This document shows, piece after piece, positions 1-10,220 of a DNA stretch of 64,000 bases. The DNA is from SG8-41 sp964521405 (GTDB taxonomy: Bacteria; Pseudomonadota; Gammaproteobacteria; Burkholderiales; SG8-41). Under the pieces are notes generated by a model. It was not told where the DNA came from. It searched no databases and was given only the letters and a program-made list of their open reading frames with translations. Numbering within the stretch: the stretch's first letter is position 1; the number at the start of each line of letters is the position of its first letter. The position numbers and the translations under genes were made by a program. The DNA lies in assembly GCA_964521405.1 (NCBI GenBank), contig CAZFRR010000020.1, positions 1-64,000 of the forward strand, in the 5' to 3' direction.

Positions 1-303
1 GTGGCCGAGCACGATGCCGAACGGGGAATTCACGTAGAACGGTTGCGCCTCGGCGGTCGACCAGGCGGACCCTGCCGTGGGGTAGCGCGTATGGCCGATG
101 CCGGATTGGCCGACCAGAGCGCGCATGTTGCGCGTGCGGAACACGTCGCGCACCATGCCCGGGCCCTTGTGACTGCGGAAATTGGCGCCTTCGGCGGTGA
201 CGATGCCCGCCGCGTCCTGGCCGCGGTGCTGCAGCACCAGCAGCCCGTCATAGAGCAGCTGGTTGACCGCGTTCTTGGCGACGACCCCGACTATCCCGCA
301 CAT
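1..303 (-). CDS. purF: Amidophosphoribosyltransferase, N-terminal part (runs off window)
   Basis: This is the first step of purine synthesis: PRPP plus glutamine gives phosphoribosylamine. About 101 residues are visible. The protein opens MCGIVGVV, so Cys2 becomes the N-terminal nucleophile of the class II glutamine amidotransferase domain once Met is removed. HRGQDAAGIV and IGHTRYPTAG, typical of this family, follow. The C-terminal phosphoribosyltransferase domain lies outside the window. The start ATG is fixed by the need for Cys at position 2. It is the last gene of the minus-strand block and starts 18 bp after cvpA ends, an arrangement (cvpA-purF) shared by many proteobacteria. Cytoplasmic. 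Confidence 0.95.
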   Translation of the reverse strand, partial: MCGIVGVVAKNAVNQLLYDGLLVLQHRGQDAAGIVTAEGANFRSHKGPGMVRDVFRTRNMRALVGQSGIGHTRYPTAGSAWSTAEAQPFYVNSPFGIVLGH

Positions 304-321
304 GGCGTATCCTCGAAGTCC

Positions 322-813
322 TTAATCATAAGTGATGCGTTGCGCCAGCGCCGCTGGCAGCCAGGCCTTGAAATGGTCCGCAAACGCCACCAGCGGATCG
401 CTCAAAACCGCGTTGCGCCACACCGCCTGGCGAGGTAACTGCGTCAACCCCGCCAGCAATACGACAACCATCACCATCAGGAGCCCCCGGGCCAGCCCGA
501 ACACTGCCCCCAGCAACCGGTCCTCCAGCCCGAGACCGGCGCTTTTTAACAGTTTCGAGACCAATAGGGCAAGCACGCTCATCACGATCAGCACCGCCAC
601 GAATACGACCACGAAACCGGCCAGCAGCCGGAGTTCCTCGGACGGTATCGCATCCGGCAGCCAGGGTGCGATTTCCCCGGCCAGCACGTTCGCCGCAAGA
701 AACGCTATCACCCACGCGGCCAGCGCCAGCACTTCACGCGTGAGCCCCCGTATCACGCTCAACAGCACCGACAATGCGATGATCACCAGCACGGCGAGAT
801 CAAACAGGGTCAT
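322..813 (-). CDS. cvpA: CvpA family membrane protein
   Basis: A 163-residue protein of the CvpA (colicin V production) family. Four hydrophobic segments are visible, at about residues 5-20, 27-45, 64-88 and 104-123, so it is an inner-membrane protein. The N-terminus MTLFDLAVLVIIALSV and the following RGLTREVLAL segment are typical. The molecular role is not settled; cvpA homologues sit upstream of purF in many proteobacteria. Its ATG overlaps the stop codon of the SPOR gene by 4 bp (ATGA), which implies translational coupling. Length is normal for the family. Confidence 0.93.
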   Translation of the reverse strand: MTLFDLAVLVIIALSVLLSVIRGLTREVLALAAWVIAFLAANVLAGEIAPWLPDAIPSEELRLLAGFVVVFVAVLIVMSVLALLVSKLLKSAGLGLEDRLLGAVFGLARGLLMVMVVVLLAGLTQLPRQAVWRNAVLSDPLVAFADHFKAWLPAALAQRITYD

Positions 814-1469
814 CTCGTGGTGATGTTTCCGTTCATGCCCAGCGCCTTCAGCTGTTCGCGCGCCTTTTCCGCGGCCGCGCGCGAGGCGAAAGGCCCTGCC
901 CGCACCCGCGTCACGTCCCCTTTCGAGGTTTTCACCACTTCGGTATAGGAATTGATGCCGGCGGCGGCGATGCTCTCCTGCATCTGTTTCGCTTTCCCGG
1001 CATCCGCCAGCGCGATCACCTGCACCACGAACTTCCCGTCGGACTTGGCGGCAGGCTTGGCCTTCTTCGCCGCGGGCTTGGCCGCGGCCTTCTTGACCGG
1101 CTTGGAATCCTCCTTCGGCTCACCTTTCGGCGATTCCTTGGCCGGCGCCTCCTTGGCCGACGATGGCGGTTCGGTTGCCGCCGGTTTCGGTTCCACCACA
1201 GGCGGCACGGCCGGCGGCTTGGCCGTCACGGCTTTCGATGGAGCCCTGGAATCCGAAGTCGCGGGAAGCGGAATCGGCTTGGAGGTGAAAACACCCGCGT
1301 CCGGTGAAGGAATTTGCACGGAGACTGCCTGGCCGGCCGGCCTGGGCTCCGAATCGAGCACCATCGGCAGCACCACCACGATGGCAGCCACCAGCACGAT
1401 GGCGCCAATCAGGCGCCGCCGTGCGCGTCGTTTAAGCTGGAGCTCGTCGTCGCTGATCGCTCGCGCCAT
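810..1469 (-). CDS. SPOR-domain protein (DedD-like)
   Basis: 219 residues. There is a cytoplasmic N-terminus rich in Arg (residues 1-20), one membrane anchor at about 21-39, a long Ala/Lys/Pro/Glu linker (about 60-140), and a C-terminal SPOR domain from about 144 that starts KFVVQVIALADAGKAKQM and contains RVRAGPFASRAAAEKA. SPOR domains bind denuded septal peptidoglycan, so this is probably a periplasm-facing division protein like DedD. It lies between folC and cvpA, the place of dedD in many betaproteobacteria and gammaproteobacteria. The low-complexity linker is normal for the family. Confidence 0.88.
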   Translation of the reverse strand: MARAISDDELQLKRRARRRLIGAIVLVAAIVVVLPMVLDSEPRPAGQAVSVQIPSPDAGVFTSKPIPLPATSDSRAPSKAVTAKPPAVPPVVEPKPAATEPPSSAKEAPAKESPKGEPKEDSKPVKKAAAKPAAKKAKPAAKSDGKFVVQVIALADAGKAKQMQESIAAAGINSYTEVVKTSKGDVTRVRAGPFASRAAAEKAREQLKALGMNGNITTR

Positions 1470-1524
1470 TTGCCGCCGTCAATTAAGGAACCTGTCGGGA
1501 CCCGGCCCGACCAATTCCCTGGTT

Positions 1525-2802
1525 CTATCCTTTGGCCCCCGACGCCCGCAACTGCATCACCTTGGCCACGATGTAGAACGATCCGAACACCACGATTCTA
1601 TCATTTTCAGTCGCCATATCACAGGCTTGCGCGTAAGCAGCGCCGACATCGCCACACGGCGTGATGGCATCGACAGCCGCGGCAGCCAGCACCTGCCCCA
1701 ACTCGGCAACGCCGACGCCGCGCGGGCCGCCCAGCCCGGCGATGAACCAGTGTGCGACGCTCGATTTCAGCGCGGCAACGACGCCCGCGATGTCCTTGTC
1801 CTTCAGCATCGAAAACACAGCGAGCGTGCGTCCGGAGCAGCCCATGACCTGCAGGCTGGCCGCGAGCGCCCGTGCCGCCTGCGGGTTGTGTGCAACGTCG
1901 AGAATGACCGCCGGCCGGCCCGGCAGGACCTGAAAACGGCCGGGAAGATCCGCCTGCAGCAGGCCGGCGCGCAGGTCGTTCATGGTCACGGGCAGCCGCT
2001 CCCGCAGGCAGTCGAGCGCGGTTATTGCCGCCGCGGCATTGCCGAGTTGAGATACCCCTCGCAACGCTGGGTGCGGCAGGGCGCTGCGCCTGCCGCGCGG
2101 CCCCCAATACTGCCACTGCCGGTCCTGCACGGTGACGCCGAAGTCGGCGCCGATGAGGTAGAGATGCGCCCCGATTGCCTGCGCATGCCTGACGAGACTC
2201 GACGGCGGCGCGGGGTCAGCGCACACGGCCGGCCGGCCGCTGCGGAATATGCCCGCCTTCTCGCGGCCGATCGTTTCACGGTCCCCGCCCAGGAAATCCA
2301 CGTGGTCGATATCCACGGCGGCGACCACCGCGCAATCCGCGTCGAAAGCATTGACCGCGTCGAGCCGGCCGCCAAGCCCCACTTCCAGCACGGCGACCTC
2401 GATGCGGCGCTCGGCGAACAGCCACATGGCCGCCAGCGTTCCCATCTCGAAATAAGTGAGCGGAACCTCGCCCCTTGCCGATTCCACGGCGGCAAACGCG
2501 CGCACGAGATCCGCGTCGGGCGCCTCGGCCCGCGAGATGCGCACGCGCTCGTTATAGCGCAGCAGGTGCGGCGAGGTATAGCAGCCGGTCCGGTAGCCGG
2601 CGCAATGCAGGATGGCTTCCAGCATCGCGCACACCGACCCCTTGCCGTTGGTGCCGCCGACGGTGATGATCGGGCAGGCCGGCGCGAGCCCGAGCGCGCG
2701 CCTGACGCGGTCGACGCGCTCCAGCCCCAGGGCAATGGCCTGCGGATGGAGGCGCTCGATGTACTCCAGCCATTGCTGGAGCGTTTCGGGTTTTGGGTTC
2801 AA
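1525..2802 (-). CDS. folC: Folylpolyglutamate synthase / dihydrofolate synthase
   Basis: This enzyme adds glutamate to dihydropteroate and to tetrahydrofolates, using ATP. The P-loop is GTNGKGS, followed by YTSPHLLRYNERVRI and the Mur-ligase-like C-terminal part with DVAHNPQAARAL. From the TTG at 2802 the protein is 425 residues, close to E. coli FolC, and begins next to the conserved LQQWLEYIERLHPQAI. The open frame continues upstream to 2928, but those 42 residues are only translated heptamer repeat and spacer (GSEFEVPG..., LELGTLNPKPE), so I do not accept that start. No start codon lies outside the repeat, so the initiation codon itself seems to come from the array. Confidence 0.93.
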   Translation of the reverse strand: MNPKPETLQQWLEYIERLHPQAIALGLERVDRVRRALGLAPACPIITVGGTNGKGSVCAMLEAILHCAGYRTGCYTSPHLLRYNERVRISRAEAPDADLVRAFAAVESARGEVPLTYFEMGTLAAMWLFAERRIEVAVLEVGLGGRLDAVNAFDADCAVVAAVDIDHVDFLGGDRETIGREKAGIFRSGRPAVCADPAPPSSLVRHAQAIGAHLYLIGADFGVTVQDRQWQYWGPRGRRSALPHPALRGVSQLGNAAAAITALDCLRERLPVTMNDLRAGLLQADLPGRFQVLPGRPAVILDVAHNPQAARALAASLQVMGCSGRTLAVFSMLKDKDIAGVVAALKSSVAHWFIAGLGGPRGVGVAELGQVLAAAAVDAITPCGDVGAAYAQACDMATENDRIVVFGSFYIVAKVMQLRASGAKG

Positions 2803-2924
2803 GGTTCCGAGTTCAAGGTTTTGGGACGCAAACTTTGACAGCAGGAATGCCGACCGGTGCGGCCAGGAGACAAATCCTGAGTCGAAAACACAACCCGGAA
2901 CTTCGAACTCGGAACCCGGAACTC

Positions 2925-2930
<6 letters not shown>
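2785..2930. repeat. Opposed heptamer arrays (GTTCCGR family), folC/accD junction
   Basis: The left array (about 2786-2822) has units such as GTTCAAG, GTTCCGA. The right array (about 2891-2920) is the reverse complement type: CGGAAC, TCGAACTC, GGAACCC. They are separated by about 70 bp of non-repeat DNA, so a transcript could form a long imperfect hairpin. The right array ends against the accD stop codon (2925-2927), and the left array contains the likely folC start. Confidence 0.8.
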
Positions 2931-3791
<861 letters not shown>

Positions 3792-3849
3792 GACGCCGCC
3801 TCCGCGATCACGGCGGCCGCACGAACCATAACCTGTCGGCTGCCTTGAG

Positions 3850-4665
3850 TCATGCTTTTACCGCAGTCAGGCTGTCGATCGCTTCGCGAATCGGCTTCAG
3901 GAAACGCTCCGCGCATGCCACAACGCCGTCCCGCGGCGCTTTCTCCATCTCTTGAATCAGGGCGCTGCCGATCACCACCGCATCCGATATGGCGGCGATC
4001 GCCTTGGCGGTCGCCGCATCGCGAATGCCGAATCCCACGCCCACCGGCAGCCTGGCGAAACTGCGCACGTGTTTCACTCGGGTGGCGACGTCGGAGAGAT
4101 CGATGTTGGCGGCCCCGGTCACGCCCCGCAGCGACACGTAGTACAGGTAGCCGCTGCCCAGCTTGCCCACCTGCCCGAGCCGGCTGTCGGTAGTGGTGGG
4201 CGAGAGCAGGAATATCGTGTCGAGCCCACGCGCCTCGAGCAGCCTCACCAGGGGTTCGGCTTCCTCGGGTGGGTAATCCACCACCAGCACGCCATCGGCC
4301 TCCGCCGCTTTTGCCCCGTCGGCAAAACGCGCGAGTCCCAGCGCCTCGATCGGGTTGGCGTAACCAAACAACACCACCGGGGTTGCGCGGTCGGTTTTGC
4401 GGAACTCGGAGACGTAGCCCAGCACATCCTTCAGCGACACGCCGTGCTTCAGCGCGCGTTCGCTCGAGCGCTGGATGACGGGGCCATCGGCCATGGGGTC
4501 CGAGAACGGCACGCCCAGCTCGATCACGTTGCAACCGGCCCTGGCCAGCGCATGCATCAGCGGCACGGTGAGCTGCGGCTCGGGGTCGCCCGCGGTGATG
4601 AAGGGGATGAGCGCCTTCCTCCCCTGCTTCCTCAAAGCTTCGAAAGTGGCGGCAATCCGCGACAT
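3850..4665 (-). CDS. trpA: Tryptophan synthase alpha chain
   Basis: 271 residues. It cleaves indole-3-glycerol phosphate to indole and glyceraldehyde 3-phosphate; indole passes to TrpB. The catalytic Glu is in VIELGVPFSDPMADGP, where the Asp of FSDP also lies, and RVGTGFG-type phosphate binding appears as LPVGVGFGIRD. It starts MSRIAATFEALRKQG, normal for the family. It lies in trpF-trpB-trpA-accD, a common proteobacterial cluster. A gap of about 100 bp with opposed AATGATG heptamers separates it from trpB. Confidence 0.97.
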   Translation of the reverse strand: MSRIAATFEALRKQGRKALIPFITAGDPEPQLTVPLMHALARAGCNVIELGVPFSDPMADGPVIQRSSERALKHGVSLKDVLGYVSEFRKTDRATPVVLFGYANPIEALGLARFADGAKAAEADGVLVVDYPPEEAEPLVRLLEARGLDTIFLLSPTTTDSRLGQVGKLGSGYLYYVSLRGVTGAANIDLSDVATRVKHVRSFARLPVGVGFGIRDAATAKAIAAISDAVVIGSALIQEMEKAPRDGVVACAERFLKPIREAIDSLTAVKA

Positions 4666-4673
4666 GGCTACGA

Positions 4674-4767
4674 AATGATGAATGATGAATGATGAATGAT
4701 GAGCAACACCATCGCTCGAGCCACCGGGAATGGTTTCAGTTCATCATTCATCATTCTGCATTCCGCA

Positions 4768-4769
<2 letters not shown>
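4674..4769. repeat. Opposed heptamer arrays (AATGATG family), trpB/trpA junction
   Basis: Four perfect AATGATG units (4674-4701), then a 40-bp spacer, then four units in opposite orientation: CATCATT, CATCATT, CTGCATT, CCGCATT (4742-4769). Heptamer register is kept even in the diverged units. The last unit overlaps the trpB stop codon (TAA on the minus strand, 4768-4770). The pair can form a hairpin inside the trpBA transcript. Confidence 0.88.
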
Positions 4770-5953
<1,184 letters not shown>

Positions 5954-5967
<14 letters not shown>

Positions 5968-6577
5968 TTCTTACTCCCTTGATAAACGCCGCGATCTTCG
6001 CGGCATCCTTGACGCCTTTCGCGGACTCGACGCCGCTCGAGACGTCCACTGCACTCGGGCGCACGCGGCGCACCGCATCCCTCACGTTCTCCGGGGTCAG
6101 GCCGCCTGACAGAATGACTGGCAGCGGCAACCCGCGCGGAATCAGGCTCCAGTCGAATGCGACACCGCTGCCGCCGTGCAATCCCTCGACGAAATGATCG
6201 AGCAGCAGCGCCTTGGCATCGTGATATTCCCGCGCGCATTGTAGCAAATCCACCCCCGCTCTCATGCGCACCGCCTTGATGTAAGGCTGGGTGAACTGCC
6301 GGCAGAATTCGGGCGTCTCATCGCCGTGAAACTGGAGCAGCCCGACCGGCGCCTCCGCCAGCGCCGCGCGCACTGCCTCCGGCTGCGCGTCCACGAAGAG
6401 TCCAACCGTCGTGACAAATGGCGGCAGCACGCGGATGATTTCAGCGGCGCGCGCCGGCGTGACGTGGCGCGGGCTCCCGGCGTAGAACACCAGCCCGATC
6501 GCATGCGCGCCGGCCCGCGCCGCGGCCAGCGCGTCTTCGGGGCGGGTGATGCCGCAGATTTTGACGGCGGTTGCCAT
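5954..6577 (-). CDS. trpF: Phosphoribosylanthranilate isomerase
   Basis: 207 residues, a TIM barrel that performs the Amadori rearrangement of phosphoribosylanthranilate. The catalytic Cys is in VKICGITRPEDALAA near the N-terminus, and the C-terminal phosphate-binding loops LSGGLTPENV and VDVSSGVE are present. It starts 4 bp after truA ends and overlaps trpB by 14 bp, so truA-trpF-trpB appear to be one transcription unit. This order is typical of betaproteobacteria. Confidence 0.96.
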
Positions 6578-6581
6578 GCGA

Positions 6582-7370
6582 TCAGTGGGCCATGTTCATC
6601 AAGGTCGCGCGCGGCGAGTCCGGCAGCTCCCACCGCTCATCGTAATGTACCCGCGACAAGTACAACCCCGCCGCCTCGAACGTCGGCGCGGCGCGGTTGC
6701 GGTCGCGGCCCGCCAGCACCTCGCCCAGCCACTCGGGGGGGTATTTTCCCTTCCCGACGTAGACCAGGCAGCCGACGATGTTGCGAACCATGTGGTGCAG
6801 GAACGCGTTGGCGCACAGCTCGAACACTAGGTAGTCATTGCGGCGCGAAACGTCGAGTCGCGTCAGCGTGCGCACCGGCGTGCGCGCCTGGCACTCCGAG
6901 CTGCGAAATGCGCTGAAATCATGCTCCCCGATCAGCAGGCGCGCCGCAAGCTGCATCTTCTCCAAATCAAGCGGCAGGTGAAACCAACCCACCCGCGACT
7001 GGTCCACCGCCGGGCGCACCGGATGGTTGAGCAGCAGGTAGCTGTAGCTTCTTGCAGACGCCGAGTAACGCGCGTGGAAATCTCCCGGCACCTGGCGCGA
7101 CCAGTTGACCGCGCAGGCCGCGGGCAGCAGCGCGTTGACGCCGCGCACCCAGGCCGAATCCGGGCGCTCCGCGCCGGTGTCGAAGTGCGCCACCTGGGCG
7201 AGCGCGTGCACGCCGGCGTCGGTGCGGCCGGCGCTGACCGTGGCAACGGGCTCACCGGCCACCTCGGCCAGCGCGCGCTCGAGCGCATTCTGCACCGCGC
7301 AGCCCTGCGGCTGGGTCTGCCAGCCGCAAAAGCCGCTGCCATCGTATTCCAGTCCCAATGCGATTCTCAC
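6582..7370 (-). CDS. truA: tRNA pseudouridine(38-40) synthase
   Basis: 262 residues. It makes pseudouridine at positions 38-40 of the tRNA anticodon arm. The catalytic Asp is in SAGRTDAGVHALAQVAHF. The N-terminus MRIALGLEYDGSGFCGWQ and the later FLHHMVRNIVG are conserved. It is the first gene of the truA-trpFBA-accD run and follows a rho-independent terminator for fimV, so a promoter for this run should lie in the short 7371-7445 gap; I could not pick it out. Confidence 0.97.
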   Translation of the reverse strand: MRIALGLEYDGSGFCGWQTQPQGCAVQNALERALAEVAGEPVATVSAGRTDAGVHALAQVAHFDTGAERPDSAWVRGVNALLPAACAVNWSRQVPGDFHARYSASARSYSYLLLNHPVRPAVDQSRVGWFHLPLDLEKMQLAARLLIGEHDFSAFRSSECQARTPVRTLTRLDVSRRNDYLVFELCANAFLHHMVRNIVGCLVYVGKGKYPPEWLGEVLAGRDRNRAAPTFEAAGLYLSRVHYDERWELPDSPRATLMNMAH

Positions 7371-7384
7371 GTTCCCAACCCCAT

Positions 7385-7418
7385 AAAAAAAACCGCGACA
7401 GCTTGCACTGCCGCGGTT
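7385..7418 (-). terminator. Rho-independent terminator after fimV
   Basis: On the minus strand, a GC-rich stem (AACCGCGGCAG pairing with CTGTCGCGGTT, one mismatch, loop about 6 nt) is followed by a run of eight T. It lies 28 bp after the fimV stop and separates fimV from truA. Confidence 0.85.
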
Positions 7419-7445
7419 CGATCAAGCACGCCGGCCTGCCTGTTG

Positions 7446-10016
7446 TTACCCCAAACTGTCCATCAGGGTCTTGGCCTGCGCTTGCTGCTCGGCGTCGCCT
7501 TCCTTGACGACTTCCTGCAGGATTTCCTTGGCGCCGTCCTTGTCGCCCATTTCCTGGTACGCCTTGGCCAGATCGAACTTGGTCTGGACGTCGTACCAGT
7601 GGCCGTCCTTCTCGCCGCCCTCAACCGATGTCGTGGTCTTCGGCTCGCCCTCGAGGCTCAGGTTGAACGCGTCGAGCTTGAAGTCGATTCCAGCATCCCC
7701 GCTGGCAGCCGCGGCAGGCGGATTTGCCGTCGTGGCAGGATCCTCGCTTGCCCTGGGCAGATCGATCTGGAAATCGAGCATGTTGGTGACCGGGGGAAGG
7801 GCGGCCGGTGCGGCTTCGACCTGCCCGCCTCCCGCTGCCGGCACTTCCAGCGTGAAGTCGGGCATCGCAGTCGTGGGCGCCCCGGTCTTTGCTGCTCCCA
7901 GCTCGACCATTCCGGTATGGGTGGTCGGGTCGAGCAAGATATCGGGAGTCGAGCCGGCACTGCCCATGCCGAGATCAAGATCGATGTCAGTCGACGTGCC
8001 AAAGGGTGGACGAGTCGGAATTGCCGCAGTCACGTCCTTGCCGGCCATATACAAGGAGTTGGCCGGGTCGAGCGCATAACCCATTGCCGCCGCCTTGGTC
8101 CAGTTGCCGCCGGAGCCGCCGGTCAGCTTGTTCAAGTCACCGGCCAGCTTGCCGAAAGCACTCTTGTCCTTGCGCGCAGAGTAGACTTCAAGCAGCTTCA
8201 GGAGCACTTCCTGGCGCCTGGGGTTCTTGGCGAGCGCTTCCTTCAGGATTTCCTCGGCCTGACCGTCGCGTCCATACGCGATGTATACCTCGGCTTCCGC
8301 CAGCGGATCGACATCCTCGGCAGGTGCCGAGGCTTGCGCGGCAGCGGATCCCGACGCGGCGGTAGTGTCTGCGTTCATGGCGGCCGCCCCCGCCGCAGTG
8401 GCGGCCGCCTTGCCCAGCCTGGGTGCGACTGGGGGTCCATCATCGTCGTCTTCGGCCTGGGCACGGCGCCGGCGCGCCATCCAGAATGCCAGGCCGCCGA
8501 TCACCAAGGCACCGCCGCCCGCGCCGAGATACAGCGGGTCAGTAGCCGCCTCCATGATCTGATCCATCAGTTCCGGCTCCTTGGGAGCGGGCGCGGGTTT
8601 CGGCTTCGGTTTGGCTGCGACTTCGTCCTTCCTGGGCGCCGGGACTGCGACCTGTTCGGGCTTCTTCTCCTCTGGTTTCACAGTGGCAGCGACAGGGGGT
8701 GTTGCTTCCGGTTTTGCCGGCTCAGGCCTGGCCGCTGTCGGCTTTGGCGCCTCGGCCGGCTTGGCGGGCTCGGGCTTGGCAACAGCCACTGCCTCGGGCT
8801 TCTTCGCTTCGGGTTTCACCGGTTCCGGTTTGACGGGTTCCGCCTTAGCCGCGGCTTTCGCATCCGGCTTGGGCGCGGTCGCCTGCTGCGCCTGTTGTTG
8901 CGCCGCAGCCATGCCCGGGCTCTTCAACTCGACCAGCTTCTTCATGCCCTGGATGGTCTTCTCGAGCTGGTTGATGCGCTCGTTGGCCTCGTTCAGCGCT
9001 TTCTCGCGCGCAATGGCCTCCTCCTCCAGCATGCGGATGCGGTCTGCCGAGCTGCGCTGCTTGCCCTTGCCGGCAGCATCGCCAGGCGCCTCGCCTTTCG
9101 ACAACCGCACGACATCCTTCGGCGCACCGCCAGTCGTTTTGTCGTCGACCTTGGCGCTGATCTTGCCGCTAACCGCGGTACGCCCGGCAGGGACCGTGGC
9201 CGCCGTCCCGGCAACTTTCTGGCGGTAAGTGTTCCAGTCGGCGACGTGGGTGCGGTATTCCTTCACCGCCTCGCCGCGCGCGATCGACACGACATCCTCC
9301 CGGTCCGGCACGCGCAGGATCTTGCCGGTGCGCACCAGGTTGAGGTTCTTCTGGATGAACGCATCGGGATTGTTGCGATAGAGCGCCGCCAGCATCTGCT
9401 CGAGCGTGACGCCTTCCGGCATCACGCTTTTCGCGATCTTGCCCAGCGTCTCACCGCGCTCGATCGGGCCGTATTCCTTGCTGCCTGCACTCGGAGCCGC
9501 GGGAGCGACGGGCCTGACGGGCGCAGGCGCTGCAGCGGCAACTTTCGGCTGCGGTTCTGGCGCGGGACGCGATTCCGGCACGGCTGCAATGACCGGTGCG
9601 GGCGCCGGTGCCGGCGTCACGCCCGGCGGGTCGAGCAGCGCGGTGTATTCGCGCGAAAGTCGTCCCGAGGCCCAGGTCAACTCGACCAGCAGGTCGATGA
9701 AAGGCTCGCTGACCATGCGCGACGAGGTGAGCTTGAGGTAATGCTGCCCGTTGGGGCGCCGCTCGAGGGTGAGGCGAGCGCTGGCCAACGACGGGTTGTA
9801 CTGAAGGTTGGCTGCACGAAAGGCGTCGGGGGATGCAATACGCGCGCTGAGCGAGCCGAGTTCCTCCTTGCTCACCGATACCAGCTCGATCTCCGCAACG
9901 AGCGGCTGACCGATCGCGGAAAGGACGTTGAGCCTCCCCAAGCCGGCAGCGCCTGCAACGCACGACAGCGATGCCAACAGCAGTGCCACCAGCAACGTTT
10001 TTATGGATTCGCGCAC
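7446..10016 (-). CDS. fimV: FimV-like pilus/polarity assembly protein
   Basis: 856 residues. Signal peptide at 1-23 (ending CVAGAAG), then the FimV N-terminal domain (GLGRLNVLSAIGQPLVAEIE). A LysM peptidoglycan-binding domain lies at about 185-240 (YGPIERGETLGKIAKSVMP). A coiled coil follows at about 325-365, then a Lys/Pro/Ala/Glu-rich stretch at about 370-475 and one membrane segment near 490-508 followed by MARRRRAQ. The cytoplasmic part has TPR-like helices (about 565-625) and the conserved FimV C-terminal domain (FDLAKAYQEMGDKDGAKEIL). Members position type IV pili and pole-organising proteins. The fimV-asd-leuB context is typical of betaproteobacteria. Confidence 0.93.
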   Translation of the reverse strand: MRESIKTLLVALLLASLSCVAGAAGLGRLNVLSAIGQPLVAEIELVSVSKEELGSLSARIASPDAFRAANLQYNPSLASARLTLERRPNGQHYLKLTSSRMVSEPFIDLLVELTWASGRLSREYTALLDPPGVTPAPAPAPVIAAVPESRPAPEPQPKVAAAAPAPVRPVAPAAPSAGSKEYGPIERGETLGKIAKSVMPEGVTLEQMLAALYRNNPDAFIQKNLNLVRTGKILRVPDREDVVSIARGEAVKEYRTHVADWNTYRQKVAGTAATVPAGRTAVSGKISAKVDDKTTGGAPKDVVRLSKGEAPGDAAGKGKQRSSADRIRMLEEEAIAREKALNEANERINQLEKTIQGMKKLVELKSPGMAAAQQQAQQATAPKPDAKAAAKAEPVKPEPVKPEAKKPEAVAVAKPEPAKPAEAPKPTAARPEPAKPEATPPVAATVKPEEKKPEQVAVPAPRKDEVAAKPKPKPAPAPKEPELMDQIMEAATDPLYLGAGGGALVIGGLAFWMARRRRAQAEDDDDGPPVAPRLGKAAATAAGAAAMNADTTAASGSAAAQASAPAEDVDPLAEAEVYIAYGRDGQAEEILKEALAKNPRRQEVLLKLLEVYSARKDKSAFGKLAGDLNKLTGGSGGNWTKAAAMGYALDPANSLYMAGKDVTAAIPTRPPFGTSTDIDLDLGMGSAGSTPDILLDPTTHTGMVELGAAKTGAPTTAMPDFTLEVPAAGGGQVEAAPAALPPVTNMLDFQIDLPRASEDPATTANPPAAAASGDAGIDFKLDAFNLSLEGEPKTTTSVEGGEKDGHWYDVQTKFDLAKAYQEMGDKDGAKEILQEVVKEGDAEQQAQAKTLMDSLG

Positions 10017-10220
10017 AACGGCACCCTTATGATTTTTAGGGGTAAACAGACTAACATCAATTAGTTAGCGATGCAAGCTAGCATGACCTCTAAGTATTTC
10101 ATCTGACTGGGCTATTTTTATTCAAGTTTCAGCAAGATAGCTCGCGCCATGCCGCAGGCAGCCAAGGCTTGCCGCTTGAGTGCGCTGCGGCGGAATTGTG
10201 GTCACCGGACGGGTTGCGCT

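Noticed and set aside
952..2838. 628-residue plus-strand open frame across the SPOR gene and folC
   Set aside because: Antisense to two well-supported genes with recognisable motifs; no motif in the plus-strand frame.
6921..10064. 1047-residue open frame on the plus strand
   Set aside because: It is antisense to fimV in GC-rich DNA with Lys/Pro/Ala-rich codons; its own composition (long Gly/Arg/Leu/Phe runs) is not protein-like and the minus-strand FimV domains are clear.
10017..10220. tRNA or small RNA in the fimV/asd gap
   Set aside because: No cloverleaf, no terminator hairpin; only AT-rich sequence, probably the fimV promoter region.
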